NCBI GenBank assembly: GCA_026214975.1
Contig: CM047806.1
Coordinates: 55,755,947-55,819,946, forward strand
Source: Gentiana macrophylla
Lineage: Eukaryota; Streptophyta; Magnoliopsida; Gentianales; Gentianaceae
Reading direction: 5' to 3'
Length of the DNA stretch: 64,000 nt
The number at the start of each line of letters is the position of its first letter. Position 1 is the stretch's first letter. The notes under the pieces are model-generated. The model did not search any database, was not told where the DNA came from, and was given only the letters and a program-made list of their open reading frames with translations. A program made the translations under genes and the position numbers. Shown here in pieces: positions 23,221-34,960 of the stretch.

Positions 23221-24760
23221 CATACATCCTACGCCGAAGCTTCTAAACAACCCTATTGGCGTAATGCTATGAGAGAGGAAATTGATGCATTTTTGCATAA
23301 ACAAACATAGGATCTTGTTCATGCTCTTCCTCATATGAACATTGTGGTAAATAAGTGGGTCTATCGAACCAAACACCATATGGATGGACGCGTGGAACGG
23401 TATAAGGAACGCTTAGTTGCCAAGGGTTTTCATCAGGCAGAAGGTGTTGATTTTTATGAGACTTTTAGCCCGATTGTTAAACCATTTACTATTCGCCTTG
23501 TTTTGTCTCTTGCTATTTCGCAGGAATGGTCTTTACAAATGGTGGACATTCCAAAAGAATTTCTCCATGGGCATCAATGAGCCCGTCTATATGCAACAAC
23601 CTCAGGGCTTCATGCACCCTAATTATCCAGATTATGTTTGTCGCTTATGCCGCAGTCTTTATAGTCTCTATCAAGCTCCTCGTGCGTGGTTTTCTCTGTT
23701 TACAGATGTCTTATCCCGGTTCGGTTTTGTAGGCTCTAAGGCCGACACCTCTTTTTATATTTACTCTCGTGTAGGTGCTCACGTCTATATTCTTATATAC
23801 GTTGATGACATTATTATTACTGGCTCATCTTATTCACTTGTTGAGCAAGTTATTCAGTATCTTGCCAGTCACTTCCCGATCAAAGATCTCATGACTCTCT
23901 CTTATTTTCTCAGCATTGAGGTTCTTTTTCACTCTGACGGTCTATACCTTACTCAGCGCAAGTATATTTTTTAAAAAAATTTTTCAGCGTGCTAGCATGG
24001 GCAAGGCCAATCCTTTCCAAAACCTATGTCTGCGTCCACTCGGCTTACACTTGATTCTAGGCCTCCTTGCTCTGATCCGTCACTATATCGCACTATTGTT
24101 GGTGGTTTACAGTATCTCAGTTTTACCCGTTTAACATTGCCATTGTTGTCCATAAGGTCAACAAGTTTATGCACTCTTCTAGTGAAGCTCATTGGGTTGC
24201 GGTTAAGCGTATTCTTTGGTACCTCAAGCATACCATATCCGCCGGTTTTCTCCATTCTCGGTGTTCTCCCATCTCTCTCCTGGCTTATTCCGACTTTGAC
24301 TGGGCGGATGACACTGATAATCGTCGTTCTATTGGGGCATATTGCATCTTTCTCGGTGATAATCTTATCAACTGGCGTACCAAACAGCACTTGACGGTTT
24401 CCAAGAGTTGCATGGAATCCGAATATAAGACTCTCTCCAACACTGCTGCGGAAATTCAGTGGCTTTATAGTCTTCTTCTGGAAATGTCCATCTCTTTACT
24501 TGCTCTACCTACACTCTAGTGCAACAATATTGGTGCCAACTACCTTGCTCATAATCCAATTTTCCATGCCCGTACCAAACATATTGAGTTTGATTTCCAC
24601 CACGCATAGGAACTTGTTGCGGCTTATAAACTCCAGATCTCCTACATTGCTTCTCAGGATCAGCTTGCGGATCTCCTCACCAAACCGTTGTGCCAGCCTC
24701 GTTTCTCTTCTCTTAAGACCAATATCCGGGTCCACTCTCTTCCTACGAGATTTTGGGGAC
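23221..24760 (+). pseudogene. Reverse transcriptase and RNase H of the Ale-like Copia
   Basis: Blocks in order: [29 protein letters not shown] and [18 protein letters not shown] (fingers); after a frameshift near 23580, EPVYMQQPQGF and SLYSLYQAPRAW; the catalytic YVDD at 23798-23809 intact; LSYFLSIEV. After another shift come RNase H motifs YSDFDWADDTDNRRSIGAY, SCMESEYKTL and, near 24657, QDQLADLLTKP. Frames change at least three times. The coding end runs into the polypurine tract. Confidence 0.85.
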
Positions 24761-24761
24761 G
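24751..24761 (+). promoter_or_regulatory. Polypurine tract of the Ale-like Copia
   Basis: TTTTGGGGACG directly precedes the 3' LTR start TGTCGAGG. It is the only G-rich run at the junction. Confidence 0.6.
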
Positions 24762-24904
24762 TGTCGAGGATAATATAGTTTAAATCATTATTATTATTTA
24801 TATTTATCTTGTATTTACTTACTGCCAAAGATACCTAGACCTATATATTATACTCTCCACAATTGTATTCAATCAATGAAATCATATTATTCTGAATTAT
24901 GATA
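24762..24904 (+). repeat. 3' LTR of the Ale-like Copia
   Basis: 143 bp, TGTC...GATA, followed by the duplication AGACA. The GATA end (not CA) is shared by both LTRs. Confidence 0.85.
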
Positions 24905-24909
24905 AGACA

Positions 24910-25230
24910 AAAGTCTGAGCCTTAGAATCATGCTACAAATGTCATATTCACTTTCTTTAAGGAAACTATATTATCAATGTGAAAGTGAATCCATTTGTTA
25001 CTACGAATCCGAAAAAAGAAATTATATTTCTTCAAGTATTAAAATCTAATATCGTGTCAAAAATTTGTTTCCTTATATAACTCCCCTTATCTGAGCTGAA
25101 ATGGAATGATTGCCCATTGCCCACTCGTAATCATGAATGCATAGTTATATTGTTCTTACAAAAGAACTTAGCTTTCGAGATATATACCTGGTACAAGAAA
25201 GTCTCTAAGGATTCATAGGTTAGTAATCCG
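24910..25230. other. Flank of the Ale-like insertion, no gene recognised
   Basis: Low-copy-looking DNA continuous with 19.1-20.04 kb before the insertion. A donor-like CCAG|GTATAT on the minus strand near 25187 could end another exon of the putative gene noted at 16.9-19.6 kb, but no acceptor was found. Confidence 0.3.
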
Positions 25231-26379
25231 AAATTCCTTTACTTATCTTATCTTTTCTTTCATTAATATTTTAGTTTATCCTTTAACTTATTTAGTTTGA
25301 GATGCTTGGATTTCCTTTAAAAGGAAATAGCCTTAAACTACCTGTTCATTTGAGTGTCCACTACTCGTGAACTGTACGATGTCTAGTGATATTGATATCA
25401 AATTATTCTTGTCATCTTTAAACTAATTTCGTATGTCTCTTGTTCAACACGAGTGACAGAAGTGACACACTTTCAAAAATGTCACATAAGTTCGTAGGCT
25501 AAAGAGGAGAATCATCTACTAAAAATTATTTTGCATTCCTAATTAATGAGTTCAACGTTCTTATTACTTATCCACTTTTAAAAAGCGCTATCAGTCAATT
25601 TTATCGTATATCTGTTTAGTTACTTTGAGATGATGTGTAGTTGTAACATATTATGACAGAAATATAATTCAAATCATTAACCACAACAAATAATAATATT
25701 ATGAATTATAAATGTGATGTCATGAATGCAGTTTATCATACCATTCCAATGATTCAATCCCACATCATGCTGCCGCTACAGGGTCGGTATCAACTCAATG
25801 ACGATTAAAGTGAGACAATCTCTCTCAACAATTAACTAAGAATCATACATCTTCATTTAATTGTTGGATACCTTCAATTTTCAGCCAAAATATTTCCAAA
25901 AATATCCTTTAGAGTGTTACTGTTTCAAATCTTAAAGGAAAACCCTGAGTGTGCCGCCACAGGGTCGGTCAGTGACTCGACGAGTACCCAAAATCCTATC
26001 CTTTTGGAGACCAAGCCTTGAGTTTTGATAGGGGTGAAGGTCATCCAAAAGGGGCCATAATCAAAGCAGCTCGAGGCATCACCCTTCTCTCACGGTGCTT
26101 GTGTCAACATTAATGGCCGTGGGGTCGATTCACCTTCCCCGCTCCCACTCATTATTTTGTAAAACAAGTATTCTTATTCGGATATTATAAGATTAATATT
26201 TAATCGAAATACAATAAATCATGAATATTTATTAACTACTCCTAGTAGTTTATTGGTTCCAAATACCCTCTAGCTAGTGTCACCGTATCGAAGACTTTCC
26301 AATTTTTAAGATTTATTAAAATTTCTTTGTGTAGACACTACACAACAAAATTTACCAAGAATTATATTTTATCCCAACA
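25231..26379 (-). repeat. Putative reverse-strand Copia LTR, right end defined
   Basis: On the minus strand it begins TGTTGGGATAAAATATAA at 26379, a typical Copia LTR start. The interior has two CGCYACAGGGTCGG words (25773, 25952) and a GCATCACCC motif as in the U3 of the LTR at 17.6-19.1 kb. No end, primer site or duplicated flank was found on the left, so that boundary is approximate. Confidence 0.4.
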
Positions 26380-26987
26380 ACTTATTATGAAAATAAATTT
26401 AGACACTAAATGTATTTTCAGCATTATAATTTTATATCAGGATAAAATTCCATTGGTTCAATTAATTACCCAAATTAATCAAAATTAATTACGTGTTCGT
26501 TCATACATGTCTAATTCACATCCAAATTAATTGTCTACATGTACGCATGGTTAGGAGTGAAATACATGAGTATGATGCATAGCATGGTATGACATGGTTA
26601 TATCACAAAATAATGACCAAAGAAAATAAATGCGGAAAAATAAACTACTGAAATGGATTGTTTGGTACCCCTGTATCTAATCTATAACAAAACATGAAAG
26701 GGAAGGAAAAAAACATTCTTCGAGTCCTCGTCTTTTTCAGAAACCGTCCGCACAAAATCAAAATCTGCTGGAACATGGATCGCCTCGGCCCAATTTTTTA
26801 TGAACCAAACCGCGGCCAGGGTGACCAGGGCTGCTGTCGGATTTCTTTTTGGTTCGTGCTGCTCACTTGAAACTCGTCTCGGCTTTTTTCTTTGTACAAT
26901 GATTTCTTAGCAACACAGATTATCATAATTATTGCTAATAAATTTTGTTTCTACTCTCAAAAATAAAATACAACAACAATTACAAGG
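26380..26987. other. Unclassified sequence between two reverse-strand LTRs
   Basis: No coding motif. The stretch from about 26640 to 26930 is GC-richer (CAACCGTCC.. and CGGCC words) than its flanks. It could be internal leader of the element whose LTR is at 27375, but this cannot be shown. Confidence 0.3.
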
Positions 26988-27171
26988 GGGACCCTTGTCA
27001 AAATACCACTAGTTTGAATCACTATTTGTGAGAATACCATTCATTTGTCGAAATACCACTCCCCCCATTGTGTAAAAAATGGCTTGGCCAATATCACTAG
27101 TGGTATTTCAACAAATGAATGGTATTCTCACAAATAGTGGTTCAAAGTAGTGGTATTTCGACAAAATTCCC
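26988..27171. mobile_element. 184-bp inverted-repeat MITE
   Basis: The arms share TTTGTGAGAATACCATTCAT and, on the other arm, its complement ATGAATGGTATTCTCACAAA. The arms pair over about 75 bp, with AAATACCACT repeated four times (two per arm). The ends read GGGACCCTTGTC and GACAAAATTCCC. No duplicated target could be fixed. It lies within the leader of the following Angela-like element. Confidence 0.75.
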
Positions 27172-29036
27172 ATGGATCCCTACTTTACAAAAGATCTAAC
27201 AGGTAAACAAGTACCAACCCCCAATCCATCTCGTCAACTAAAACATTCAACCATGGAATATATCAAACAAATATATTAAAATATGCAACTTTTATTCTAA
27301 TGCAATTTTTCTCATAATTAATTAATTATTCAATCAACATCTCAAATTCATATTAATCTGTCTCTGATACCACTTGTTGGATATACATCACACGAATCAA
27401 GATCCGAAAACAATAAAAACCTGATCCGAAAATTTTCCGGGTCCGGCCGCAACCGGGCATTTCTGTTTTTCCGAATCGGCGCGATCGAATCTGATTCACA
27501 GCACCGATTAAGACACTCGGTCATGCACATCGGAAACTACAAATTGAATTCTATTTTGATTTCACCATGATTTGAAGCACATATTTAATTAATATAATCT
27601 ACAAGAAGGTTTGAAAATTAACCCAATGAAAGTGAAGCCGCAGTCTTCCGAGTTGTATCTCCAAGCGACGATCGGTAAACGTCGACCCCGTAATGCAGCC
27701 TCCTTGAATATGCAAAAGTGAAACGTCCCTAGGTTTTTCTTCTTCAAATAGCCATGACAAGAAAGTGATTTTTCTCTCATTTTCCTCAAAAATGGCTCAG
27801 GAAAATTGTGTTTATTGTGTTGCGATAAACTATTGTTATATTAGAAAAAAATAACCAAGGCTTGAGAGTTTATCGCATTCACAAGACAATTATCTTTTCT
27901 TCGAAAAAATATAATATTTATCTAATTATAAAAGAAATTTCTTATTTATCCAATAAGAAAACTAATTTCTCATTTATCCATTAATTATTTAACAAATAAT
28001 TAATTAATTACACACGTGACATAATTAAGAGGAAAGTTCTTTTCCCAAATTGTACATATGTGGCGCCATTATAATGCCACTTGGGATAATAGAAAATGTC
28101 TTTTCTATATTACATATTATTTACTGAATAAATAATACATATTCATTAAATAGACCAACATTTAATATATCATCGAGGTTCTCCAATACGAGAATTCACC
28201 CGCGTGCACCTATAACTAGTGGCTCTAATAAATTGAATAATATATTTATCAAACAAAATATTTCTATTCAACTTATTAATTCTCGAACTACGCCTCCATA
28301 AATCCATAATTGAATTTTATCAATTTTAGATATTTCTTATTCTCAATATGTCGAGTCAATAAGTGTCCATTGATATAATCATTATATATAGACCAAACCT
28401 CTATAGACTATCCATAATGAAGTGGGAAAGTTTCCGTAAACGTTCATTCATTACATCTTTCCTTATTTACCATTAACCCACTTGTGATTAATTAGTTAAT
28501 AAACCATACGAACTCGACCGATCAATCAGTTTCTTGGATTAACAAATAAGCAGATTGTCTTTTATCCCGTAAGAAAGAATAGATTCCGTATCTGTGAAAC
28601 ACATTCCCACCTACTCGTTCCCGATAGTTCCAACATGAAAGTGATTCAGACCGCGCCACTTAGTTATCTTTAATGACATATCAAACCCTATCTTGAAACA
28701 TTCGGAGTCTGCAATCACTTCAGGATTAAGGGTAATCCATATACGATCATCTTGTGATTTAATAAGATTTCTCAATCACAGAATTATATGAGAAATTTAG
28801 ATTTAATCGGTCCAGTCCTATATGACTACATCATAGATAACCAATATCGAAGGTCTGGATAAGACGGTCACACCATAAGTGTTTTCGGTGCATTAATGGC
28901 GGTTTAATCAGTAGACCCCATACTTTGATTAAGTTCACCATAGACTAACAGTTTAAGTGTATCACATAGACTTAATCCTCACGTGTGATACGCACTAAGT
29001 TATATGGATAAAACTTAGGGTTTTCAGCTGTGTATC
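27172..29036 (-). mobile_element. Truncated 5' end of a second Angela-like Copia element
   Basis: On the minus strand the LTR is preserved from about 29036 down to 27375, ending TATATCCAACA. The primer site follows (TGGTATCAGAGA at 27361-27372), then leader matching 1010-1216. The LTR start is missing: homology with the LTR at 1217-2772 stops near 29036. The TATA box has decayed (TTATATTAG near 27836). Same family as 1010-2772. Confidence 0.75.
27361..27372 (-). promoter_or_regulatory. Primer-binding site
   Basis: The minus strand reads TGGTATCAGAGA, 11 of 12 bases of the usual initiator tRNA-Met primer site, two bases after the LTR end CCAACA. Confidence 0.85.
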
Positions 29037-29531
29037 GATAAAACTCTAGTTAAAACCATATATTATACCTTTATTTACCTAGAATTATGCTCAATCGAGA
29101 AGAGATCGTCCGAATATTATGTGAAATACATGTCAAGTGCTCAGTGTATGTTCCTTGGTTAACAATTTTGCATTTACATAATTATCCCCTGAAGTTGGTA
29201 CTATTTTGCCTTGTTTTGCATGCTTTTCAGGTGCACCATGTTCCGGGAGCAATAAGAGAGTGGATCTGGGCTGAAAGAGTTATTGGGCTGAAGGAAAGAG
29301 GTATAGGAAGAGATCTACCAAGAAAAGAGGCTAAAGTTGGGCTCGCTTATTCGAAGCCTAGCCGCATCAGTGAGTGCTTGGAAAACATGAAACCGATCTT
29401 GCAGAGTTCTCTTAAGTCGGCTAGGGATTAGATGAGTCTTGAGTCGGCTACAGGATCTATATATGGCATGTAGAACTCTATTGTAACATATACTTTGAAT
29501 ATTTATTCAATTTACATGAAATAAGAGTTTG
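29037..29531 (+). repeat. LTR-like host sequence of the SIRE insertion, left half
   Basis: A 114-codon frame (29087-29431) has no recognisable domain. The following TATA-like CTATATATGG at 29457 and a TTGTAACATAT...TTATTCAATTTACATGAAA tail look like the U3/R border of a Gypsy LTR. It continues after the SIRE element at 63637. GTTTG at 29527-29531 is the left target-site duplication. A gene cannot be excluded but I think an LTR is likelier. Confidence 0.4.
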
Positions 29532-30904
29532 TGTTAGGTCCCCATATATTAGAAGTATTGATGATACCAAAATAGTTGGTTTGGAAACCAAGTATAGGTT
29601 TACTTAGTATTCTGACATGCGAATTGTATAGGTTTGGTCAGACTTTTCTTATATAATCTAAGGTTAATATAGTTTTGAAGACTTAAAGACCTGAAGACCA
29701 GACTCTCGTCCATCAAGTAGACTACCCATCAAAATACAAAGTTATTACAGAGGCAAAACAGACCAGAAAGCAAGTAGACGAGTAAAGCACTTAAGATCCA
29801 GACGAGTCAAGGATCGGACCAAAGACAACTATGCTCCTAAGTGACTAAAATAAATACGACGAGATAAATTAAAGGGCGTGTAGCCATCCATACGATCAAC
29901 ATTTTATCTTTACGGCTACAAAATCATACAAGTGGAAAGATAGCATTTAATGCTAAAAGGATACATAGCCATCAAGTACAAGCTCCAACGGAGAAATGAT
30001 GAACATACTTTTCAATTTACAACTCAGCAATAAATGAGGCACACTCATTTACTCAACGACACACCTACCCTACGGAAAGTATAAAAGCACAAGGAAGGGC
30101 AACTAGAGAAAGAAGTTCTGGAACAGTTCTTGAAAAATCTAATAAGCTATCTCTGATTCAATCTCTACAAGAACAAGATCATCATCAAAGCTTACCAATC
30201 TAGATATAGAAATTAAGCAGATCAACATCAATGAAGCTTAAAGAAAACATCTAGTGCTCTACTTGATCAAGAGAGCTGCAACCGAAACTTCAAAGTCAAA
30301 TTCAGCAAAAGTTCTCATCTTTGTAATCATTAATTTGATACAACACCCACTCTATTCAACAATAAATCACCAATAAGTCATGATACCTATTGAAGCATCT
30401 GCAGGGTGTGAAGGAATAGAAGAACAGACGAGTCGTTGGAGAAATATAATTCTTCAGACGAGCTGCGTGAAAATAGACCACTAAAGCATCTGCGGGGTGT
30501 GAGGCATCTATGGGGTGTCAAGGACACTTACCTATTGTATTAGTATATAGTAAAATAGTGATACCTCCTATGTCATGGAAGAAGCGGTCACATAGGAGAT
30601 TACACCACCCCAAATATCGATAACATTTCTTGACTCCTTTACTTTCAGCACTTTACGTTCAGTAAATGCATACTCTACATCACACAACTCAGAATGAAAA
30701 CCAAGCTCAAGGCTTATTTTGTATTATATCATTACTCCATAGCACTCACCTCTTGACTTGAATCAGCTCAGTAAAACTAGACGAGTACTCTACTAGTCTG
30801 TTTTACAGATCAGTCGTGATCATTAAGTAAGAAACTCCAAAAATTGAAGAGAGTTCATTCACCCCCTCATCTGGACTCTCACATTCCTTTTTTATGGGCC
30901 AACA
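29532..30904 (+). repeat. 5' LTR of SIRE-like C
   Basis: 1373 bp from TGTTAGGTCC to GGGCCAACA. Contains three GCATCTGCRGGGTGTGA-type repeats near 30395-30520 (four in the 3' copy). Confidence 0.9.
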
Positions 30905-30906
30905 AG

Positions 30907-30919
30907 TGGTAGCAGAGTG
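30907..30919 (+). promoter_or_regulatory. Primer-binding site of SIRE-like C
   Basis: TGGTAGCAGAGTG lies two bases after the LTR end; it is one substitution from the initiator tRNA-Met primer site over its first ten bases. Confidence 0.8.
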
Positions 30920-31004
30920 TGTCTCCTAAAATAGAAGCCTTCGTGTTCCGTGTGTTGGAGTGATCCATTGCTTGCGTTTTCAATGTCCAAAATCATTATT
31001 TCAG

Positions 31005-32352
31005 CATGGAATCTAATAGCACTATTGTTAGAGTACCTAATTTTCTATTTCAAATTTTGATGAATGGAAAATGTGTATGCGGACGACTTAGCTGAAATCC
31101 ATGATGATATGGTCACAGTGATAGAGGATGACCCCATTACCATAATAAAGCCAAATACAGATCAAGCCACTCAAACAGCTGAGCCTTTTATGAGAAAGCC
31201 AAAGCATGAGTGGATACCACCAGAAGATAAAAATATCAACAATCTAGATAATGTTGCTAAAGACACTATAATGAAGACTTTGGATAGCAACGTGTTTCTG
31301 AAGATCAAAGGATGCAAAACTGCAAAAGAGATCTAGAAAACTCTGATCAACTACTGTGAAGGCACTGAAGCTGTAAAAGTCAACAAGCTTGCGGTTGTTG
31401 TTCAGAAATTTGAGACTTTCCAAATGAAATTTGGAGAAATTGTTGAAAAGGTGGAAGCTCTCTTTCATGAGATCCTAAATGAACTAAAAAAGCTAAATCA
31501 GAAGTACACTCAAAAGGAGATATGCATGAAGATTATGAGAGCATTTCCAGATCATGGGACAACATAACTACAGTACTGGCAGCAACAAAAGATATAACAA
31601 TGCTGGATACATTAGAGCTCTTTTATGATATGAAAGCTTATGAGGTTGAGCTGAACAACAAAGCTAAAAAATATATACAAGAGATACCAGCTCTTATTGC
31701 TCCCATTAGAGAAACTTCCAGGCCTACATTTGAAATAGTAAAACAAAGTCAAATTGATCAACTTCAAGATCAAGTGGCTTTGATTATGAGACATGTCAAA
31801 GGTCTGTCTCATTCAACCAAAAATTTCAACAACATAATCAGAATAGAAGAGATGATAGCTACAGAAGAAGAGATGATGACATAAGAGATGATAAACGTGA
31901 TAATCGAAGGGATAACATGGATGATCAAAAGAGAGATGATCATCAAACAAGGAAGAAACAAGAAGAAATGTTGTGCTATAATTGCAACAAACCGGGGCAT
32001 TTCAAATTAGATTGTCCGGAACCTATCAAAAGAACCAGAGATGAGGACAGACGTGAAAGAACAAACGACAAAGGGAAAAATAGATGAGATTATAAAGCGG
32101 ACTACAATTCTTCACATGAAAGCTCGGCTGAACTCTTATCAGATTTGGATGATCCACGTGTTCATGGAAATAGAGTATAATGATGAAGTAATATCACTAC
32201 TCTCAAACTCAGCATCCTCATCTAGTTCATGTACCAAAGCTGCAATTCCAAATCTTGAGACTATGGATATTCAAGGATTTCTTAAAGAGATTAACAGTGA
32301 GTTCGAAGAAATTCAAACAAACTATGAACTTATAAAGAAAGAAAATGAATAA
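31005..32352 (+). pseudogene. Gag of SIRE-like C
   Basis: The start MESNSTIVRVPNF at 31005 is followed by a frameshift near 31060. The gag core is clear: KGCKTAKEI, then after an in-frame TAG at 31334, NYCEGTEAVKVNKLAVVVQ and FETFQMKFGE; this is the UBN2-type capsid block of SIRE. A further shift leads to AATKDITMLDTLELFYDMKA. A CCHC knuckle CYNCNKPGHFKLDC lies at 31974-32015 with all ligands intact. Two stops and several frameshifts. The predicted role is particle formation and RNA packaging. Confidence 0.85.
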
Positions 32353-33086
32353 ATCAAATCTTAAAATTTGAAACTTAAAGCTGAGATATTCAATTTGAGA
32401 AATAATAAGTCCTCAATGATAGATGAAACCATACCTGATCTGAATAAATGAATATATATTCATATCAAGACTATTACATCAATTAGTCCTGAGTACAAAC
32501 CATCAAAAAGGCCTGGAGACAAGTTTGGCCTGGGTTACTCAAAACAAATGACACTTGTCAAGTCTGACTCAAAGTTTAGATCTGAAAATGGTACTCTTTA
32601 TGAACCAACTTTCAAACCTGAACCAAAAGACAGAAGGGTCAAGCAAGTCAATTTTGTTAAATCTATGATTGAAAATCAACAACATGAACATCCGGTTGCT
32701 TATGAATCCAAAAGAATTAGCAGATCAATGAATCCTAAGGTCAGGGGGAATAAGAGATTATACCCTTCTGATAATGACTGGAAATTGTTCTCCCTATTCA
32801 TAATAGGAAATCCAATGTCAGGAATAACATTTCTAAAAGCAGAACAATGGAACGTCCTAGATTTCTCTCTACACACAAAAAGGTTCATAACCGGACCAGA
32901 CAAGTGTATATATCTAAGACAATCACCGAGCCTACCTTTAAAACTGGTCATGCTCAATCATATAAACCAATAGGTAGAGAAAATATTTCAAATGGCAAGA
33001 AGAAATTTTATGAGATTCCATTTGATTATCCTCAACAGTGGTGTAAATGCCTCAGAGCCCCCCATTCAAATACAGACTAGGCCTTA
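32353..33086 (+). pseudogene. Gag-protease linker of SIRE-like C, interrupted
   Basis: The frame 32548-32973 carries a basic, low-conservation linker typical of SIRE between the zinc knuckle and protease (contains KRLYPSDNDWKLF, matching GRLFPTDDDWNIH in element D at the same position). Translation shifts frame and reaches the solo LTR at 33087. The linker resumes at 34529. Confidence 0.65.
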
Positions 33087-34528
33087 TGTTAATGGCTATT
33101 TTATACGAAATTTTATGATATTTTTCCTATAAAATTTCCCCACATTAGTAATATCTGCATTGGGATAGGGCCTTAAAATAGAATTATTGAGTAAAGTGGG
33201 TCTAAAATAAATAAAGGGCATTTGGGCTTGAATTTGTTATAAATTTATATCATATTGGTTTTGTTATTTGTTTGCCATGTTTCTTTGATAATAGAGATAA
33301 GGATGATGAGGTGTAATGGGATATATCCAAGCGGTTAAGGCGCTATTAGAGAGAGAGGTCGACAAGTGGGACAAAAGGCGGTTGCAAAACCGTTTCATGC
33401 AATCAAATCGATTCTTGTAAATGATAGAACGGGCGTTCAAGATGGTGAAAGGGCGTTCAGTGTTAACAGAGAGTTTGGAAGCTGAGGAAAATCGAGTCAA
33501 AACGGGCGTTCAGCTGATAAAACGGGCGTTCCATATGTGAAACCAGCGTTCAGTCTGCAGATTTGCTTGTTTTCCTATAAATAGTCCCAGATTGTAATCA
33601 CACAATATATAGAGGATAAGAATCAACTTTTTTTCAGATCGAAATTCGAGAGCAAAAGCAGTCCCAAAAGCCTTCTTGGTGGTTGGGTTTCTTAGATTCA
33701 ATTACTTTTAAACTTAGATTTTATGGATTTCTCTTCAAGCATTGTAATCATTCACTCTATGGATAGCTAAATCAAATTTGGCGAGATTGGGGATGCAATT
33801 TTCTTATTAATTCGGTTTTCTCATTCGATTTCTTCGTGTTCTTCAATAGAGGTCGATCTTTTAGCTCGTTTTATGGTTTAATTTCATTTACATCGAGAGA
33901 TGATGAATGTTTAATTGTTTTCTGAATGAAAATTGCGTGAATTAAGAACACCTTGCTTTTTGATTGAACAATCGATTTGTTAGCTAAAACGAGAGTTGCT
34001 CGGTTGTTGTTTAGGTCATTAAATCGAGAGATTTACACCTTGCTTGTTAATTGAATAGAACGCTTTTGAGAGATTAGATCGCTTTTGCTTTAGAATAGGT
34101 GGACCCGCCTCTTTTAAGAAACGCAGAAATCGTTATAAGATCACCTTTAATTTTTGAGTAAATTGTTGATCCAATGTTTGCCGCTTTTTCCCAAATTGCT
34201 TGTTGATCAATTTCATAGATTTAAGCCTTAGTTTATTTCTCTCGCTCTGTTAATTTAATTTCTCTGCGTTTTAACTTCCAAATCAACAATCCTTTCATAG
34301 CTTTGAATCAACTTTGATTCTCTGTCTATGCAAATGCTAGCTTGTAAATCTAAAACATAAGACGTATTCATCAAACCATCTCCTCAGGATCGACACCCTT
34401 ACTTACCCTACTATACTAGCAACTACCCGATATTCGGTCGGTTAGGAGTTAGTTTGCAATGTAAGGATCGGTTTTATAAATTTAGTTTGTTTTGATTATT
34501 GCAAAAATACTCCAAACACCTTACATCA
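33087..34528 (+). repeat. Athila-like solo LTR inserted in SIRE-like C
   Basis: TGTTAATGGC...CTTACATCA, 1442 bp. The end fits the Athila LTR terminus TACATCA. A TATA box TATAAATA lies at 33576-33583, and five GGGCGTTCA-type motifs lie upstream (33431-33552). Gag-pol linker of C flanks it on both sides and reads on to the motif GPKQIWVPKSN. The expected 5-bp duplication is not evident (CCTTA left, TATGG right), so exact ends are uncertain. No Gypsy internal sequence remains. Confidence 0.7.
33576..33583 (+). promoter_or_regulatory. TATA box of the solo LTR
   Basis: TATAAATA about 25 bp downstream of the last GGGCGTTCA-like repeat; probable U3 core promoter. Confidence 0.6.
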
Positions 34529-34960
34529 TATGGCACTGGCACTGTTGGACCCAAACAGATTTGGGTACCTAAATCCAACTAATTTGTTTTGCATGATGTC
34601 TGGTACATAGACAGTGGATGTTCCAGACACATGACGGTATCAAGACAAGGACAGACCCAAAGTCACCTTTGGAGGCAATGAAAAGTCTGGAATCACAAAA
34701 GGGTTTGGAAGCCTTATCAAGATTGATTTAGAGATTTGTGATGTCACTTTTGTTAAAAGACTAAAGTACAATCTTCTTAGTGCAAGTCAATTCTGTGACA
34801 AATGATATGAAGTCCTATTCAACAAGAAGAAATGCAGAGTCATTAATGAAGAAACATGACAGACGATCTTAACAGAAAAAGAAAGAAGAACATGTATGTA
34901 GTAGACTGGTCAAATGCAACATCAGAAGTATGTCTACTAGTACAATCAAAGCCTGAGATA
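34529..34960 (+). pseudogene. Protease of SIRE-like C
   Basis: Reads GTGTVGPKQIWVPKSN, then WYIDSGCSRHM with the catalytic D-S-G at 34610-34618, then KYNLLSASQFCDK. Two stops and frameshifts interrupt the block. In the family this aspartic protease cuts the polyprotein in the particle. Confidence 0.8.

Larger units (their letters stand above)
20050..24904 (+). mobile_element. Complete Ale-like Copia element with target-site duplication
   Basis: LTRs at 20050-20278 and 24762-24904 begin TGCCGAGGATAA / TGTCGAGGATAA and end AATTATGATA. AGACA flanks both sides (20045-20049 and 24905-24909). The order PBS, gag with zinc knuckle, protease, integrase, RT, RNase H, polypurine tract is complete. The total length of 4.9 kb with short LTRs fits the Ale/Retrofit lineage. 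Every domain carries stops or frameshifts. The LTRs differ at many positions and in length, so the insertion is old. Confidence 0.9.

Noticed and set aside
29087..29431. 114-codon frame as a host gene
   Set aside because: No domain, no splice or start context, and the adjacent TATA-like and tail sequence fit an LTR better.
33319..33352. tRNA-like A-box (TATCCAAGCGGTTAAGGCGC)
   Set aside because: Looks like the start of a Ser/Leu tRNA, but no B-box, anticodon arm or acceptor pairing follows at the right distance. It lies in an LTR U3.
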